Positions 36,089 to 44,673 of a DNA stretch of 64,000 bases are shown one piece after another; the stretch's first letter is position 1; the number at the start of each line of letters is the position of its first letter. The stretch is from Betaproteobacteria bacterium UBA3031 (lineage in GTDB: Bacteria > Pseudomonadota > Gammaproteobacteria > Burkholderiales > Eutrophovitaceae), in contig DFDI01000088.1 of the NCBI GenBank assembly GCA_002367635.1, positions 28,300-92,299 on the forward strand. The letters are read 5' to 3'. The notes under the pieces are model-generated. The model ran no database searches and was not told where the DNA came from. It saw only the letters and a list, made by a program, of their open reading frames with translations. The translations under genes were made by a program, and so were the position numbers.

Positions 36089-36709
36089 ATGAAAATAAAG
36101 TTAATTCAAGTTATGTTGGCATTTGCATTCGGTGCCCTGGCACCTCAACAAGCGATAGCCGAGCATCACGAACAAACGCTATGGGACGTCATCACGAATG
36201 ACGATAGATTCTCTACGTTTGCAGTAATGGTTGAAAGCGCGAATGTCGAATACTTATTTAATGGGAAAACCAAGATCAATGCCACCGTATACATCCCGAC
36301 TAACTTTGCCTTCTCCACGATGCCTCAAGCCATGAATGCGGCACTACGATTTGCTGAAAATAGAGAACCACTGATTAAATTGATTAAAAGCCACTACTTT
36401 ATAGGTACAGTAGACAACATGCAGGAAGGCGATTATCTCATGACCACAAACATTAACGGTGACCAAATCAGAATCGAGCAAGAGAAAAACCTGTTTGTTA
36501 AAGACATGATCGTTCAAAGCGAACCAATCATGGTTGGAGGCAATAAAATAATTCCTGTCGACTGTGTGATGTTCGTGCAGCCGAGCACCTCTGACTATCG
36601 CCTTAACGTCCAACAACAAGAGGATTACCTAATCACGTCTTGCTGCTTGAGAACCATGAACGAAGTAGCCGCTTTCGTAAAAAACAATAATTTTTTTGAA
36701 GCTCCGTGA
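36089..36709 (+). CDS. Exported fasciclin (FAS1) domain protein
   Basis: 206 residues. A signal peptide (ending near QQAIA) is followed by one FAS1 domain. TLWDVITNDDRFSTFAVMVESA opens it, ATVYIPTNFAFS gives the conserved core strand, and the second conserved block is LIKSHYFIGTVDNM. The C-terminal 45 residues (from VMFVQPSTS) lie outside the domain and include two neighbouring cysteines. FAS1 proteins mediate adhesion or bind small ligands outside the cytoplasm. The ribosome site is unusually strong, suggesting high expression. It stands alone. Confidence 0.88.
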   Translation: MKIKLIQVMLAFAFGALAPQQAIAEHHEQTLWDVITNDDRFSTFAVMVESANVEYLFNGKTKINATVYIPTNFAFSTMPQAMNAALRFAENREPLIKLIKSHYFIGTVDNMQEGDYLMTTNINGDQIRIEQEKNLFVKDMIVQSEPIMVGGNKIIPVDCVMFVQPSTSDYRLNVQQQEDYLITSCCLRTMNEVAAFVKNNNFFEAP

Positions 36710-36732
36710 TGTGAATTTCTGTTTTGACAGCA

Positions 36733-36759
36733 AGCAGTCCAGATACAATCTGGGCTGCT
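36733..36759. terminator. Strong hairpin after the fasciclin gene
   Basis: AGCAGTCCAGAT and ATCTGGGCTGCT pair over 12 bases (one G-U) around a three-base ACA loop, 24 bases past the fasciclin stop. No T run follows. It probably stabilises the 3' end of the messenger or ends transcription with help, and is the tightest hairpin in the window. Confidence 0.55.
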
Positions 36760-36894
36760 CAAAGTCTTTCGAATAGGTAACAGAGTTCATATTTTTGGAC
36801 CCCACACAATTCAACGCCAGATCAATGATCAAATAAACGCGTATGAAAGTGCCGGCAATTAAAAACTCGCTAACTGACCGACATTATAAAACCA

Positions 36895-37893
36895 GTGAAA
36901 CTATCCATCCTTGATCAAAGCCCGGTTATAAAAGGGCACTCCCCCAATACGGCGATTACCGAAACTGTTAATTTAGCGAAAATAGCCGACGAACTTGGGT
37001 TTTATCGTTACTGGCTAGCAGAGCATCACAACATGAGAGGACTAGCCAGCTCATGTCCAGAGATACTACTCACAGCGATTGGGCAGCAAACCAAACGTAT
37101 TCGGATTGGGACTGGCGCAGTTTTACTTCCTTACTACAGCGCAGCTAAAATTGCTGAAATGTTTCGCATGCAGGAGGCTTTATGCCCAGGCCGCATCGAT
37201 CTTGGCATTGGTCGCGCACCAGGCGGTGACATGCTAACGGCAAAAGCAATCAATGAAAATTCCCTCTATTCCATAAATGAATTTCCCAAGCAAGTAGTTG
37301 ATCTTGTTGGCTGGCTCCGCGACGAGTTAGGTGAAGACCATCCATTCAATTCAGTCAAAGCAATGCCGCAAGGTGACACGTGCCCCGAAATCTGGTTACT
37401 CGGGTCTTCCGACTACAGCAGCGCTCTTGCCGCACACCTCGGGGTTCGCTTTGCTTTTGCCCATTTTATTAATCCATTCGGTGGCAATGCCGTAAGCCGA
37501 CAATATCGCGCAACGTTTTCCCCATCCTCTCTCGAGACACAGCCAACTTCGATGGTTTGCATTTTTGTCATTTGCGCAGAGTCTCATGAAGAGGCTGAAT
37601 ATCTTGCCGCCTCAATAGACCACAGGCGCGTCATGATGGCAACGGGAAAAGAAACGGAAATACTACCCAGCACAGAGGCTACGCAGTGGCCATACTCAGA
37701 GCAAGAGCAACAAATTATCCAAAGAGAGCGTAGCCGAATTGTTTTGGGCACTCCTGAAAGTGTCAAACAACAATTATCTGAAATCAAGAACGACTTTCAG
37801 GCCGATGAGCTAATGATCCTTACAATCACGGGAGACTATCGTACCCGCATCAAATCATACGAACTCATCGCTGAAGAATTTGGGCTCCACTAA
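36895..37893 (+). CDS. Luciferase-like flavin-dependent monooxygenase
   Basis: 332 residues of the bacterial-luciferase-like (LLM) family, TIM-barrel enzymes that use reduced FMN or F420. SILDQSPVIKGHSP at the N-terminus, FYRYWLAEHHNM, IRIGTGAVLLPYYSA and DLGIGRAPGGD are marks of the MsnO8-like group. The start is a GTG at 36895. The partner flavin reductase is not nearby. The substrate is unknown. The gene is convergent with the CitE-like gene, 22 bases away. Confidence 0.9.
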   Translation: MKLSILDQSPVIKGHSPNTAITETVNLAKIADELGFYRYWLAEHHNMRGLASSCPEILLTAIGQQTKRIRIGTGAVLLPYYSAAKIAEMFRMQEALCPGRIDLGIGRAPGGDMLTAKAINENSLYSINEFPKQVVDLVGWLRDELGEDHPFNSVKAMPQGDTCPEIWLLGSSDYSSALAAHLGVRFAFAHFINPFGGNAVSRQYRATFSPSSLETQPTSMVCIFVICAESHEEAEYLAASIDHRRVMMATGKETEILPSTEATQWPYSEQEQQIIQRERSRIVLGTPESVKQQLSEIKNDFQADELMILTITGDYRTRIKSYELIAEEFGLH

Positions 37894-37915
37894 CTAGGCC
37901 TAACGCTTCTAACAT

Positions 37916-38779
37916 TTAGGACGCCTCAATCATCTGAGCAATAGCTAATATTCGGTACATAGAGCGCACAACAGGTAGCTCAATCAGCTCACCATCCACA
38001 ACTACCAAGCCAGTATCACTGCTCTCAAACGCCGCACACACTTTCCGCGCTCGATCAATATCATCTTGAGAAGGTGTAAAAAGTCGATTAATAACAGATA
38101 GCTGCTTTGGGTGAATTGCTGCTCGGCCGGTAAACCCAAGATCTCGACTTGATGTCGTTTCTCGTTCTAGCCCATCACTATCTATCAAATCTAAGTACGG
38201 CACATCGAGTAGGTCAATACCGGCACTTGCCGCAGCATGAACCAAACGCGAGCGAGTATAGAGTAGCGATTGCCAATCTCTCTTACATCTAAGATCCGCT
38301 GACATATCTACCCCGCCTAAAATTAGAGAGGTGACGCGCGAGCACGAGCGTGCGATCTCAACCGCAGACTCTAATGCTGCATTCGTCTCAATGATCACGC
38401 AAAAACTCAAATGCCTGGTATTTTCAGTCGAGAGCAACTCGTCAAGAATACGAATCTCGTTTGCCGATTTAATCTTGGGTAACATTAAAGCGTCCGGGGG
38501 ACACTTTAAATCAAACAAGGAATCTAGGTCACTCAACCCATGTCGAGTCGTAATGGGATTTATTCGAACCATTGTCTCCGATGAGCTTTCATGTTTTTTT
38601 GAGAACAAATCCATTGTGAGGCCTCTAGATTCATCCTTCCTGTGCAGCGCCACTGCATCTTCTAAGTCGATGCAAACAATATCTGAAGGCTCACTCAGCG
38701 CCTTTAGAAACATGTCTGGGCGGAGGCCGGGCACGAACAAAAGGCTGCGTCGTGCCCTCTCTATTTTTTCAATGGTCAT
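37916..38779 (-). CDS. CoA ester lyase, CitE-like (HpcH/HpaI family)
   Basis: 287 residues of the CitE / malyl-CoA lyase / citramalyl-CoA lyase family. ARRSLLFVPGLRPDM opens the barrel, VCIDLEDAV carries the metal-binding acids, and the conserved arginine is in TMVRINPITT. The late GFTGRAAIHPKQL is typical. It splits beta-hydroxyacyl-CoA esters such as citramalyl- or malyl-CoA. The ATG at 38779 has AGGA at seven bases; another ATG two codons earlier is too close to it. The gene lies 30 bases after emrB on the same strand but is probably unrelated to efflux. Confidence 0.88.
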   Translation of the reverse strand: MTIEKIERARRSLLFVPGLRPDMFLKALSEPSDIVCIDLEDAVALHRKDESRGLTMDLFSKKHESSSETMVRINPITTRHGLSDLDSLFDLKCPPDALMLPKIKSANEIRILDELLSTENTRHLSFCVIIETNAALESAVEIARSCSRVTSLILGGVDMSADLRCKRDWQSLLYTRSRLVHAAASAGIDLLDVPYLDLIDSDGLERETTSSRDLGFTGRAAIHPKQLSVINRLFTPSQDDIDRARKVCAAFESSDTGLVVVDGELIELPVVRSMYRILAIAQMIEAS

Positions 38780-38815
38780 AGACATATCCTAAATTAATTA
38801 CAAAAAAATAAATCT

Positions 38816-40384
38816 TTATTCAGCCCCAACCGTAGGGCCTTGGCTAGAACCCTTCCCTCCGTCTCGCCTCTTAATATCTACTCTGCGTATCAGAAAAACT
38901 ATGGGTATCGCCATGAACGAAGCTATGGCAAGCACGAAAAAGCTTGCGATATACCCTTGTAATTGAGACTGCCTATCCACTTCCTTCTCCAATACAGCGA
39001 GCGACTTTAATGTCTCGAGAGAATACCCTTCGCTAGCGACCGGCGTGTTAGTCAAAGCATCATTGAATACATTAACGTGCTCCACCAGCTCTGACCTTCC
39101 AGTAGCACCTGCGTATATAAAAATCGCGAGCATCAAGGAAACACCAACACTGCTAAACATCGTACGAATCAAATTAAACACTGCCGCCCCCTCATTTCTT
39201 TTAGCCGCCACCACTCGAGAGAATGCCACGAGCTGCGCCGGCACCATCAAAATACCTGATCCGATACCACTGACAAAACCAGTCCACAGAATTGGCCACA
39301 CACCGACGTCACTAGTCCAAAAAGCAATGGTGAGCGATGATGTGCCCAGACAAGTCAAACCAAATGCTATCTGAATACGCACATTGACAATACCCGCGAT
39401 GCGGTTACTGATAAACATAGCTAAAAGAACACCGATCCCTCTAGATGACTGGAGAAATCCGACATCAACGATCTCATACCCAATGAGTCCCTCGAGAAAA
39501 GCCGGAAGGAGAACCATTGGCGGCACTGTCAATAAACCATAAAAGGCAACCAGAACTAATGCCAGAAAAAAGTTTCTTTCGAGAAATAATTTCGGGTCTA
39601 GAAATGGATTTTTTTTCATGATTACATGTGCGTTAAACATGTATAACGCGACCAATGCAAGACAGCCCTCAAAAATTATTTCACCCGACTCAAACCAATC
39701 GAGACGCTGACCTCGGTCCAGCATCAGCTGTAGCGATGCAATACCAATCGCCAATGTCAAAAACCCAAACCAATCTAACTGATATTTTATTTTTACGGGA
39801 ACATCTTTAGGTAAAAATAACAAACAACCAATTAGCGCTGCTATGCCAAATGGAATGTTAATAAAAAATATATATCTCCACGACAAATATTCAGTGAGCA
39901 CTCCACCAAGAATAGGTCCAATAAAGGATCCTGCCCAACCAATACCCCAGATAGCCATTGCTTTGGGGTGTTCCTCTTCAGGAAAAGCATCAAGCATAAT
40001 TGCTAGCGACAACGGCACCAAAAAGGCTCCACACATACCTTGAGCAATACGAGCAATAACCTCGAAGGTGAGCGTACTTACCGAACCACAGACGATCGAA
40101 GACAAAACGAATCCGGCAACAGCTAAAACATAAACCCTTTTTCTTCCGAAGCGATTACTCAACCACCCCGCCATAGGAATCATGATTGCTGACGCGACAA
40201 TATAAGAAGTAATCACCCAACTAATTTGATCTTGGGTTGCCGAGAACGCACCTTGCATATGCGGCAAAGCGACTACTGCAATCGTCCAATCGATTGAATA
40301 CAACAAGGAGGCAAGCACGACAGACATGCTAATTAAATATGGATGTTCAGCTCCTCGATTAACAGTGTTTTCAACTTCCGCCAT
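38816..40384 (-). CDS. emrB: DHA2-family multidrug efflux MFS transporter (EmrB-like)
   Basis: 522 residues with 14 predicted spans. LLYSIDWTIAVVALPHMQGAF and WVITSYIVASAIMIPMAGWL cover the first spans, NRFGRKRVY is MFS motif A, and FFINIPFGIAALIG is typical of the DHA2 family. It should export hydrophobic drugs or uncouplers by proton exchange, working with the EmrA-like adaptor encoded upstream. The gap to emrA is 32 bases. An outer-membrane TolC-type partner is not in the window. Confidence 0.93.
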   Translation of the reverse strand: MAEVENTVNRGAEHPYLISMSVVLASLLYSIDWTIAVVALPHMQGAFSATQDQISWVITSYIVASAIMIPMAGWLSNRFGRKRVYVLAVAGFVLSSIVCGSVSTLTFEVIARIAQGMCGAFLVPLSLAIMLDAFPEEEHPKAMAIWGIGWAGSFIGPILGGVLTEYLSWRYIFFINIPFGIAALIGCLLFLPKDVPVKIKYQLDWFGFLTLAIGIASLQLMLDRGQRLDWFESGEIIFEGCLALVALYMFNAHVIMKKNPFLDPKLFLERNFFLALVLVAFYGLLTVPPMVLLPAFLEGLIGYEIVDVGFLQSSRGIGVLLAMFISNRIAGIVNVRIQIAFGLTCLGTSSLTIAFWTSDVGVWPILWTGFVSGIGSGILMVPAQLVAFSRVVAAKRNEGAAVFNLIRTMFSSVGVSLMLAIFIYAGATGRSELVEHVNVFNDALTNTPVASEGYSLETLKSLAVLEKEVDRQSQLQGYIASFFVLAIASFMAIPIVFLIRRVDIKRRDGGKGSSQGPTVGAE

Positions 40385-40416
40385 TACCCTAATAACTTAG
40401 ATTCAGAAAAACAAAG

Positions 40417-41517
40417 TTAAGGTTTTAAAAAACCAGGTAACCACCCCCGAGTCACGAGTCGGTCTATTGGTCCGGGCAACCCTCTGCTAACACCAGTCCT
40501 CACACCAACAGTAACCGTCATGCCTGCTCGCAGTGGTGGATGCCCCTCGGGCTGCTCCACGACAATATGAACTGGGAGTCGCTGCACAACTTTCACCCAG
40601 TTTCCTGTTGCGTTTTGTGGGGGTAGGATCGCGAACTCAGCACCAGTAGCTGGAGCAATAGTAGAGACAAAGCCCGCCCAGTGAACATTAGGGTAGGCGT
40701 CTACGCTGATCTCGACTTTTTGACCCACTTCCATCCAAGTAAGCTGTGTCTCCTTAAAATTAGCTTCAATCCATAAACGATCACTCGAAATAATACTAAA
40801 AATCGATGTCCCACGATTCACATACTCTCCGGCTTGGAGCTTCATATTGCTCACAATGCCACTGACCGGCGCATACACAAATGAATCTTTGATGCCTAAG
40901 TCAGCTTGGTCAAAGCTCGCCATTGCTTCTAAATATTTAGGATGTTTCTCTGGGCTCAAATGTGGATCACTCAATAAACCGGCCAGCACTTTTTTTGATT
41001 TTTTATCCAGCGTCGTTAAATGCGCCTTAGCCAATTCGAGCTTGTGCAGAGCCTCATCATATTGATCAGCCCGGCCCATACCGTGCTCGCGCAATGTCTC
41101 CTGACGCTCAAGTTGCTTCATCTGGAACGCAATCATTGATCGCACTTCCTCTTTCTCGACTTGAGCTGCCTGATATTCGGCTTTTAAAGAGGCCACATCG
41201 GCTCGAACAGAGCCCATCTGAGCCTCAGCGCGCTGCTTCTCGACAACAAAACCTGCATGCTCCATACCAAATAATAGAGCACCCTTTTCGATATATTGAT
41301 TATCTTCTACCTCAACATTGGTAACTCTAGAAGACACCTCTGGACTAACGATGACAATATCAGCCTTAATATACGCATTTTCTGTTTCAACAACGGCCCC
41401 ACCGTGCGCATATAAGTACATCCCTGTACTTGCTGCAAAAACTGGGAGCACGACAATAAAAAAGGAACGCACAAACCAGAGTAAGGCCACATAAATATTT
41501 TTTTCCGAGATCTTCAT
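40417..41517 (-). CDS. emrA: EmrA-like membrane-fusion protein
   Basis: 366 residues. One N-terminal span (IVVLPVFAASTGMYLY) is followed by a lipoyl-like half (VIVSPEVSSRVTNVEVEDNQ), a coiled-coil hairpin of about 100 residues, the second half (SFVYAPVSGIVSNMKLQAGEYV) and a beta-barrel (LWIEANFKETQL). This is the HlyD/EmrA plan for the periplasmic bridge of a tripartite pump. Its ATG overlaps the MarR stop codon (ATGA at 41514-41517), so translation is coupled. Confidence 0.94.
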   Translation of the reverse strand: MKISEKNIYVALLWFVRSFFIVVLPVFAASTGMYLYAHGGAVVETENAYIKADIVIVSPEVSSRVTNVEVEDNQYIEKGALLFGMEHAGFVVEKQRAEAQMGSVRADVASLKAEYQAAQVEKEEVRSMIAFQMKQLERQETLREHGMGRADQYDEALHKLELAKAHLTTLDKKSKKVLAGLLSDPHLSPEKHPKYLEAMASFDQADLGIKDSFVYAPVSGIVSNMKLQAGEYVNRGTSIFSIISSDRLWIEANFKETQLTWMEVGQKVEISVDAYPNVHWAGFVSTIAPATGAEFAILPPQNATGNWVKVVQRLPVHIVVEQPEGHPPLRAGMTVTVGVRTGVSRGLPGPIDRLVTRGWLPGFLKP

Positions 41518-42035
41518 TTTGAAACCAACTCCTTATCTTCATCTAAAGAACCGCCATGACTCGGCGTTCGACTTTCTAACGAGGCTAGGTTCAATTTGAG
41601 TTTCAAAAGTGTATCTACAAACTGTTCTTGCTCATCTTTCGAAATCCCAGTTAAAGCCTCGCTCCTCAAATCTGCGGCAGCTGCGCGCATGGCCTTCATT
41701 GCAGGGCCTACCTCTTGGGTAAGGAGCACACGTTTCGCACGACGGTCTTGTAGGTCCTCCTCTCGGGTAACCCAACCACTAGCTTCCATCCTGTCTAACA
41801 ACCGGCCTAAGGACGGCTTATCCAGTTCAAGGGTTTGGGCGAGTTCGGATTGCGTCACTCCATCCTTTCGATAAAGGTGCGTCAAAACCCACCATTGTGA
41901 TCGTGTCAGCCCCAGAGTCTTCATTCTGCGGTCATACGTTTGACGCATTAGTCGCGCCACGTCATGCACGATAAATCCAAAATTTCTTGATACATCTTCG
42001 CGTAACAATATAAGCCCTCCCCGTAAGTGGGACAT
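41514..42035 (-). CDS. MarR-family regulator of the emrAB operon
   Basis: 173 residues, winged helix-turn-helix. VARLMRQTYDRRMKTLGLTRSQWWVLTHLY leads into the DNA-reading helix TQSELAQTLELDKPSLGRLLDRME and the wing VTREEDLQDRRAKRVLLT. As first gene of the efflux operon it is probably its repressor, released by a pump substrate. Two starts are possible. The ATG at 42035 has no ribosome site, while a TTG at 42008 has GGGGAGG seven bases upstream and removes nine unconserved residues. Confidence 0.93.
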   Translation of the reverse strand: MSHLRGGLILLREDVSRNFGFIVHDVARLMRQTYDRRMKTLGLTRSQWWVLTHLYRKDGVTQSELAQTLELDKPSLGRLLDRMEASGWVTREEDLQDRRAKRVLLTQEVGPAMKAMRAAAADLRSEALTGISKDEQEQFVDTLLKLKLNLASLESRTPSHGGSLDEDKELVSK

Positions 42036-42120
42036 TCTATAATTATTAATTGTCTAAACAACTATATGCCTAGCAATTATATGTTGGGCAATTATAATGG
42101 TAATTACCATTCCACGCATG
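42036..42120. promoter_or_regulatory. MarR operator/promoter region with palindromes and a direct repeat
   Basis: The spacer upstream of marR holds TTGTCTAAACAA, a near-palindrome, at about 42050. A larger imperfect inverted repeat (TGCC-A-CA arms) spans about 42067-42090. GCAATTATA occurs twice in direct orientation (42073-42081 and 42088-42096). A perfect 16-base palindrome AATGGTAATTACCATT lies at 42096-42111. MarR dimers bind such sites, so autoregulation from here is a reasonable inference. Which repeat is the operator is not clear. Confidence 0.5.
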
Positions 42121-42186
42121 AATTTGAGCCCTCCAGTTACTCCGCGAGATATAAAAAACCACAGCCACAAATACCGCAACTTCCCC

Positions 42187-42259
42187 ATTGGGCTATTTTG
42201 GACCGGTTAATAGATCTATAATTGGGTCTAGACGGACCCAGCCCAATCCCCAGCCCAAT
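42187..42259. repeat. TGGGC/GCCCA inverted repeats before the DUF4399 gene
   Basis: ATTGGGC at 42187 faces GCCCAAT at 42241 and again at 42253. Between them, TGGGTC and GACCCA (42223-42240) form a perfect 6-base hairpin with a six-base loop. This sits in the leader of the DUF4399 gene and could fold into alternative structures. No known riboswitch is recognised. Confidence 0.35.
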
Positions 42260-42279
42260 CATTGATCAAGGACATCGAG

Positions 42280-42696
42280 ATGAAAATAGTTTTCGCAATC
42301 ACGTTCTCGCTACTGACCCTATTCAGCAGCAATACTCAAGCCCAAACACCCGCGCCAACTGATGCTGAGGTTTACCTGATTTCCCCACTTGACGGAGAAA
42401 CCGTCACAAGTCCCGTTATCGTGAAGTTCGGGTTACGCGGAATGGGTGTCGCTCCAGCTGGCATGGACAAGGCAAATACAGGTCATCATCACCTGATTAT
42501 CGATCACGATTTACCCGCCTTAGATAAACCCATACCGATGGACAGCAATCATAAACATTTTGGCGGCGGGCAGACAGAAGCCTCTATTGCATTAAGCCCA
42601 GGCAAGCATACATTGCAGCTGATTATGGGAGATAAAACACACATCCCTCATACGCCACCCGTTATCTCAGAAAAGATTACCATTACGGTGAAGTAG
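42280..42696 (+). CDS. Exported DUF4399 protein
   Basis: 138 residues from the ATG at 42280, with AAGGA upstream; an earlier in-frame start at 42262 lacks one. A signal peptide ends at NTQAQ. The mature part is a small beta-sandwich rich in histidine: GHHHLIIDHDLP, NHKHFGGGQTE, GKHTLQLIMGDKTHIPH. This is the pattern of DUF4399, a family of periplasmic proteins of unknown role. The histidines may bind a metal such as copper; that is inference. Confidence 0.85.
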   Translation: MKIVFAITFSLLTLFSSNTQAQTPAPTDAEVYLISPLDGETVTSPVIVKFGLRGMGVAPAGMDKANTGHHHLIIDHDLPALDKPIPMDSNHKHFGGGQTEASIALSPGKHTLQLIMGDKTHIPHTPPVISEKITITVK

Positions 42697-42776
42697 CCAG
42701 AAAGAAATAAAAGCGTCGCTCCAGCACGTTAACGACCACCCACGCATTCCCATCACTATTTAAATTGGTAAGCCTT

Positions 42777-43379
42777 ATGTCCAAAACCGTTGATTACTTT
42801 TTCTCCCCTATGTCTCCGTGGGCCTATTTAGGACACGAACGCCTTCATGCCTTAGCTACTGAGCATAGCGCGGTCATCAATGTAATCCCCCTTGATCCTG
42901 CAAAACTATTTGCAGCCACTGGAGGCGTACCCGTAGCTCAACGGCCGATCCAACGTCAAAAATATAGAATATCGGAACTAAAAAGATGGAAATCATTTCT
43001 TCAATCACCAATCATCATTGAACCGGAGTACTTTCCCTATAATCCCAGCCTGGTATCTTTGGTTGTTGTTGCCGTGGTTAATGCCTACGGGTCGGAAAAG
43101 GCAATGGAAGTGACCTTAAGCTTAATGAAAGGCTGTTGGGTAGAAAATAGAAATATGGCATCGCCCGATGAAGTCAAAAAGTCTATTGAAAAGAGCGGCT
43201 TAAATGGCGATGAATTGATTGAGTTGGCCGATAAAGATGAATCTTCAAAAGGTTTAGAGCTTAACACCCAAAAGGCAATTGATAGTGGCGTCTTTGGCGC
43301 ACCAACATACTTGATTGAAGGTAATGTATTCTGGGGGCAAGACCGGCTAGATTTTGTTAAACGAAGTCTAGAAAGCTAA
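42777..43379 (+). CDS. 2-hydroxychromene-2-carboxylate isomerase-like (NahD/kappa-GST family)
   Basis: 200 residues of the DsbA-like kappa glutathione transferase family. The active-site serine is in FFSPMSPWAYLGHERL in place of a CxxC motif, and the cis-proline region is in GVFGAPTYLIEGNVFWGQDRL. NahD-type members isomerise a chromene acid in naphthalene breakdown with glutathione. No aromatic-degradation operon surrounds it, so another glutathione-linked reaction is possible. The ATG at 42777 is preferred over the TTG at 42765. Its stop overlaps that of the next gene. Confidence 0.87.
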   Translation: MSKTVDYFFSPMSPWAYLGHERLHALATEHSAVINVIPLDPAKLFAATGGVPVAQRPIQRQKYRISELKRWKSFLQSPIIIEPEYFPYNPSLVSLVVVAVVNAYGSEKAMEVTLSLMKGCWVENRNMASPDEVKKSIEKSGLNGDELIELADKDESSKGLELNTQKAIDSGVFGAPTYLIEGNVFWGQDRLDFVKRSLES

Positions 43380-44578
43380 ACTTTACTGGCTGAAAAACCA
43401 TGGTCACTCAAGGCCAAAATAATGTCTTCTATGTGCTGATGATCACGAGTTTTCAGAGAAAACTCAACCTCCGCACTCTGCACAGGCAACGTGGTGAACG
43501 TACGCTGGTGATGTACCTCATCAATATTAGCATTGCATTCGCCCAAGATGCGCGTCACCACGGCCAGCGATCCAGGCAAATCGGTCATATGCACATTCAA
43601 ACGCACTAAACGACCTGATTTAACCATGCCCCGCTCGATAATGGCAGTTAGCGTCAATGGGTCTACATTACCGCCGCAAAGAATTAATCCTACATTCTTC
43701 CCCTGAAACAAGTCTTTGTTTTTTTTAAGTGCGGCCAAACCAACAGCACCCGCCCCCTCAACAAGGGTTTTTTCAATCTCTAGCAAAAGAAGCATTGCCT
43801 CCTCAATTTCATCCTCAGCCACAAGAAAAATATCAGCAACCAGTTCGGATACAATTTTGGAAGTCAGTTCCCCAGGTACTTTAACTGCGATCCCGTCAGC
43901 TATCGTGACTGAACCAAAACACGGAGGCACACCTTTAATTCGAGCATACATAGAATTGAAGCGCGCCGACTCCACACCATAAATTTCTATATTGGGGTTA
44001 ATTCCCTTAGCTGCGGTTGCGATGCCGGCAATGAGCCCACCTCCACCGATTGGAACAAGAATCGCATCTAAATCAGGCATGATGTCTAACATCTCCAATG
44101 CAATTGTTCCCTGACCGGCAATTACTTTAGCATCGTCGTAAGGGTGAATAAACAGTAATCCCTCATGCTTAGCAAGCTCTAGCGCATACTCTCTAGCCTC
44201 ATCAAAGTTATCTCCATACAACAAGACCTCCGCCCCTAACGCCCGTGTATGCGTAACCTTAACCTGAGGGGCAACCCGAGGCATGACGATAACGGATCGA
44301 ATACCGTGCCTGGTTGCGTGATAGGCCAACCCTTGCGCATGGTTTCCAGCAGAGGCAGCGATAACCCCTTTCAAACACTCCTCCGGGCTCATCGATAAAA
44401 TACGATTCAGGGCGCCACGCTCTTTAAACGATGCCGTGAACTGGTGGTTCTCAAACTTCAAATACACTTGGCACGAAAGTAAGCTCGATAGGGTGATCGA
44501 CTGAACAAATTGTGTATCCTGGATACACGAAGTAATGTCTTGACGAGCCTGCTGAATATCTTTAAATAATTGATTCAT
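43376..44578 (-). CDS. ilvA: Threonine dehydratase with C-terminal ACT domain
   Basis: 400-residue PLP enzyme that deaminates threonine (and serine) to 2-oxobutyrate. The PLP lysine is in ASFKERGALNR, the phosphate loop in VPIGGGGLIAGIA, and ASAGNHAQGLAYHA is typical. A single ACT domain (LNVHMTDLPGSLAVVTRILGE) closes the protein. This matches the short class closer to catabolic or serine/threonine dehydratases than to E. coli IlvA with its two-part regulatory end. It shares CTAA with the convergent neighbour as overlapping stop codons. Confidence 0.9.
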   Translation of the reverse strand: MNQLFKDIQQARQDITSCIQDTQFVQSITLSSLLSCQVYLKFENHQFTASFKERGALNRILSMSPEECLKGVIAASAGNHAQGLAYHATRHGIRSVIVMPRVAPQVKVTHTRALGAEVLLYGDNFDEAREYALELAKHEGLLFIHPYDDAKVIAGQGTIALEMLDIMPDLDAILVPIGGGGLIAGIATAAKGINPNIEIYGVESARFNSMYARIKGVPPCFGSVTIADGIAVKVPGELTSKIVSELVADIFLVAEDEIEEAMLLLLEIEKTLVEGAGAVGLAALKKNKDLFQGKNVGLILCGGNVDPLTLTAIIERGMVKSGRLVRLNVHMTDLPGSLAVVTRILGECNANIDEVHHQRTFTTLPVQSAEVEFSLKTRDHQHIEDIILALSDHGFSASKV

Positions 44579-44673
44579 TAATTAGAGCGGATTAAGTAAT
44601 AGCTGGTAGCGACTATAATAGCTACGTATTCATCTCACGTACCACAAATATTTCTCTTTTTATCCGTCACAAT

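Noticed and set aside
38816..42035. Efflux operon as part of a mobile resistance island
   Set aside because: No transposase, integrase or terminal repeats nearby, and base use looks like that of its neighbours.
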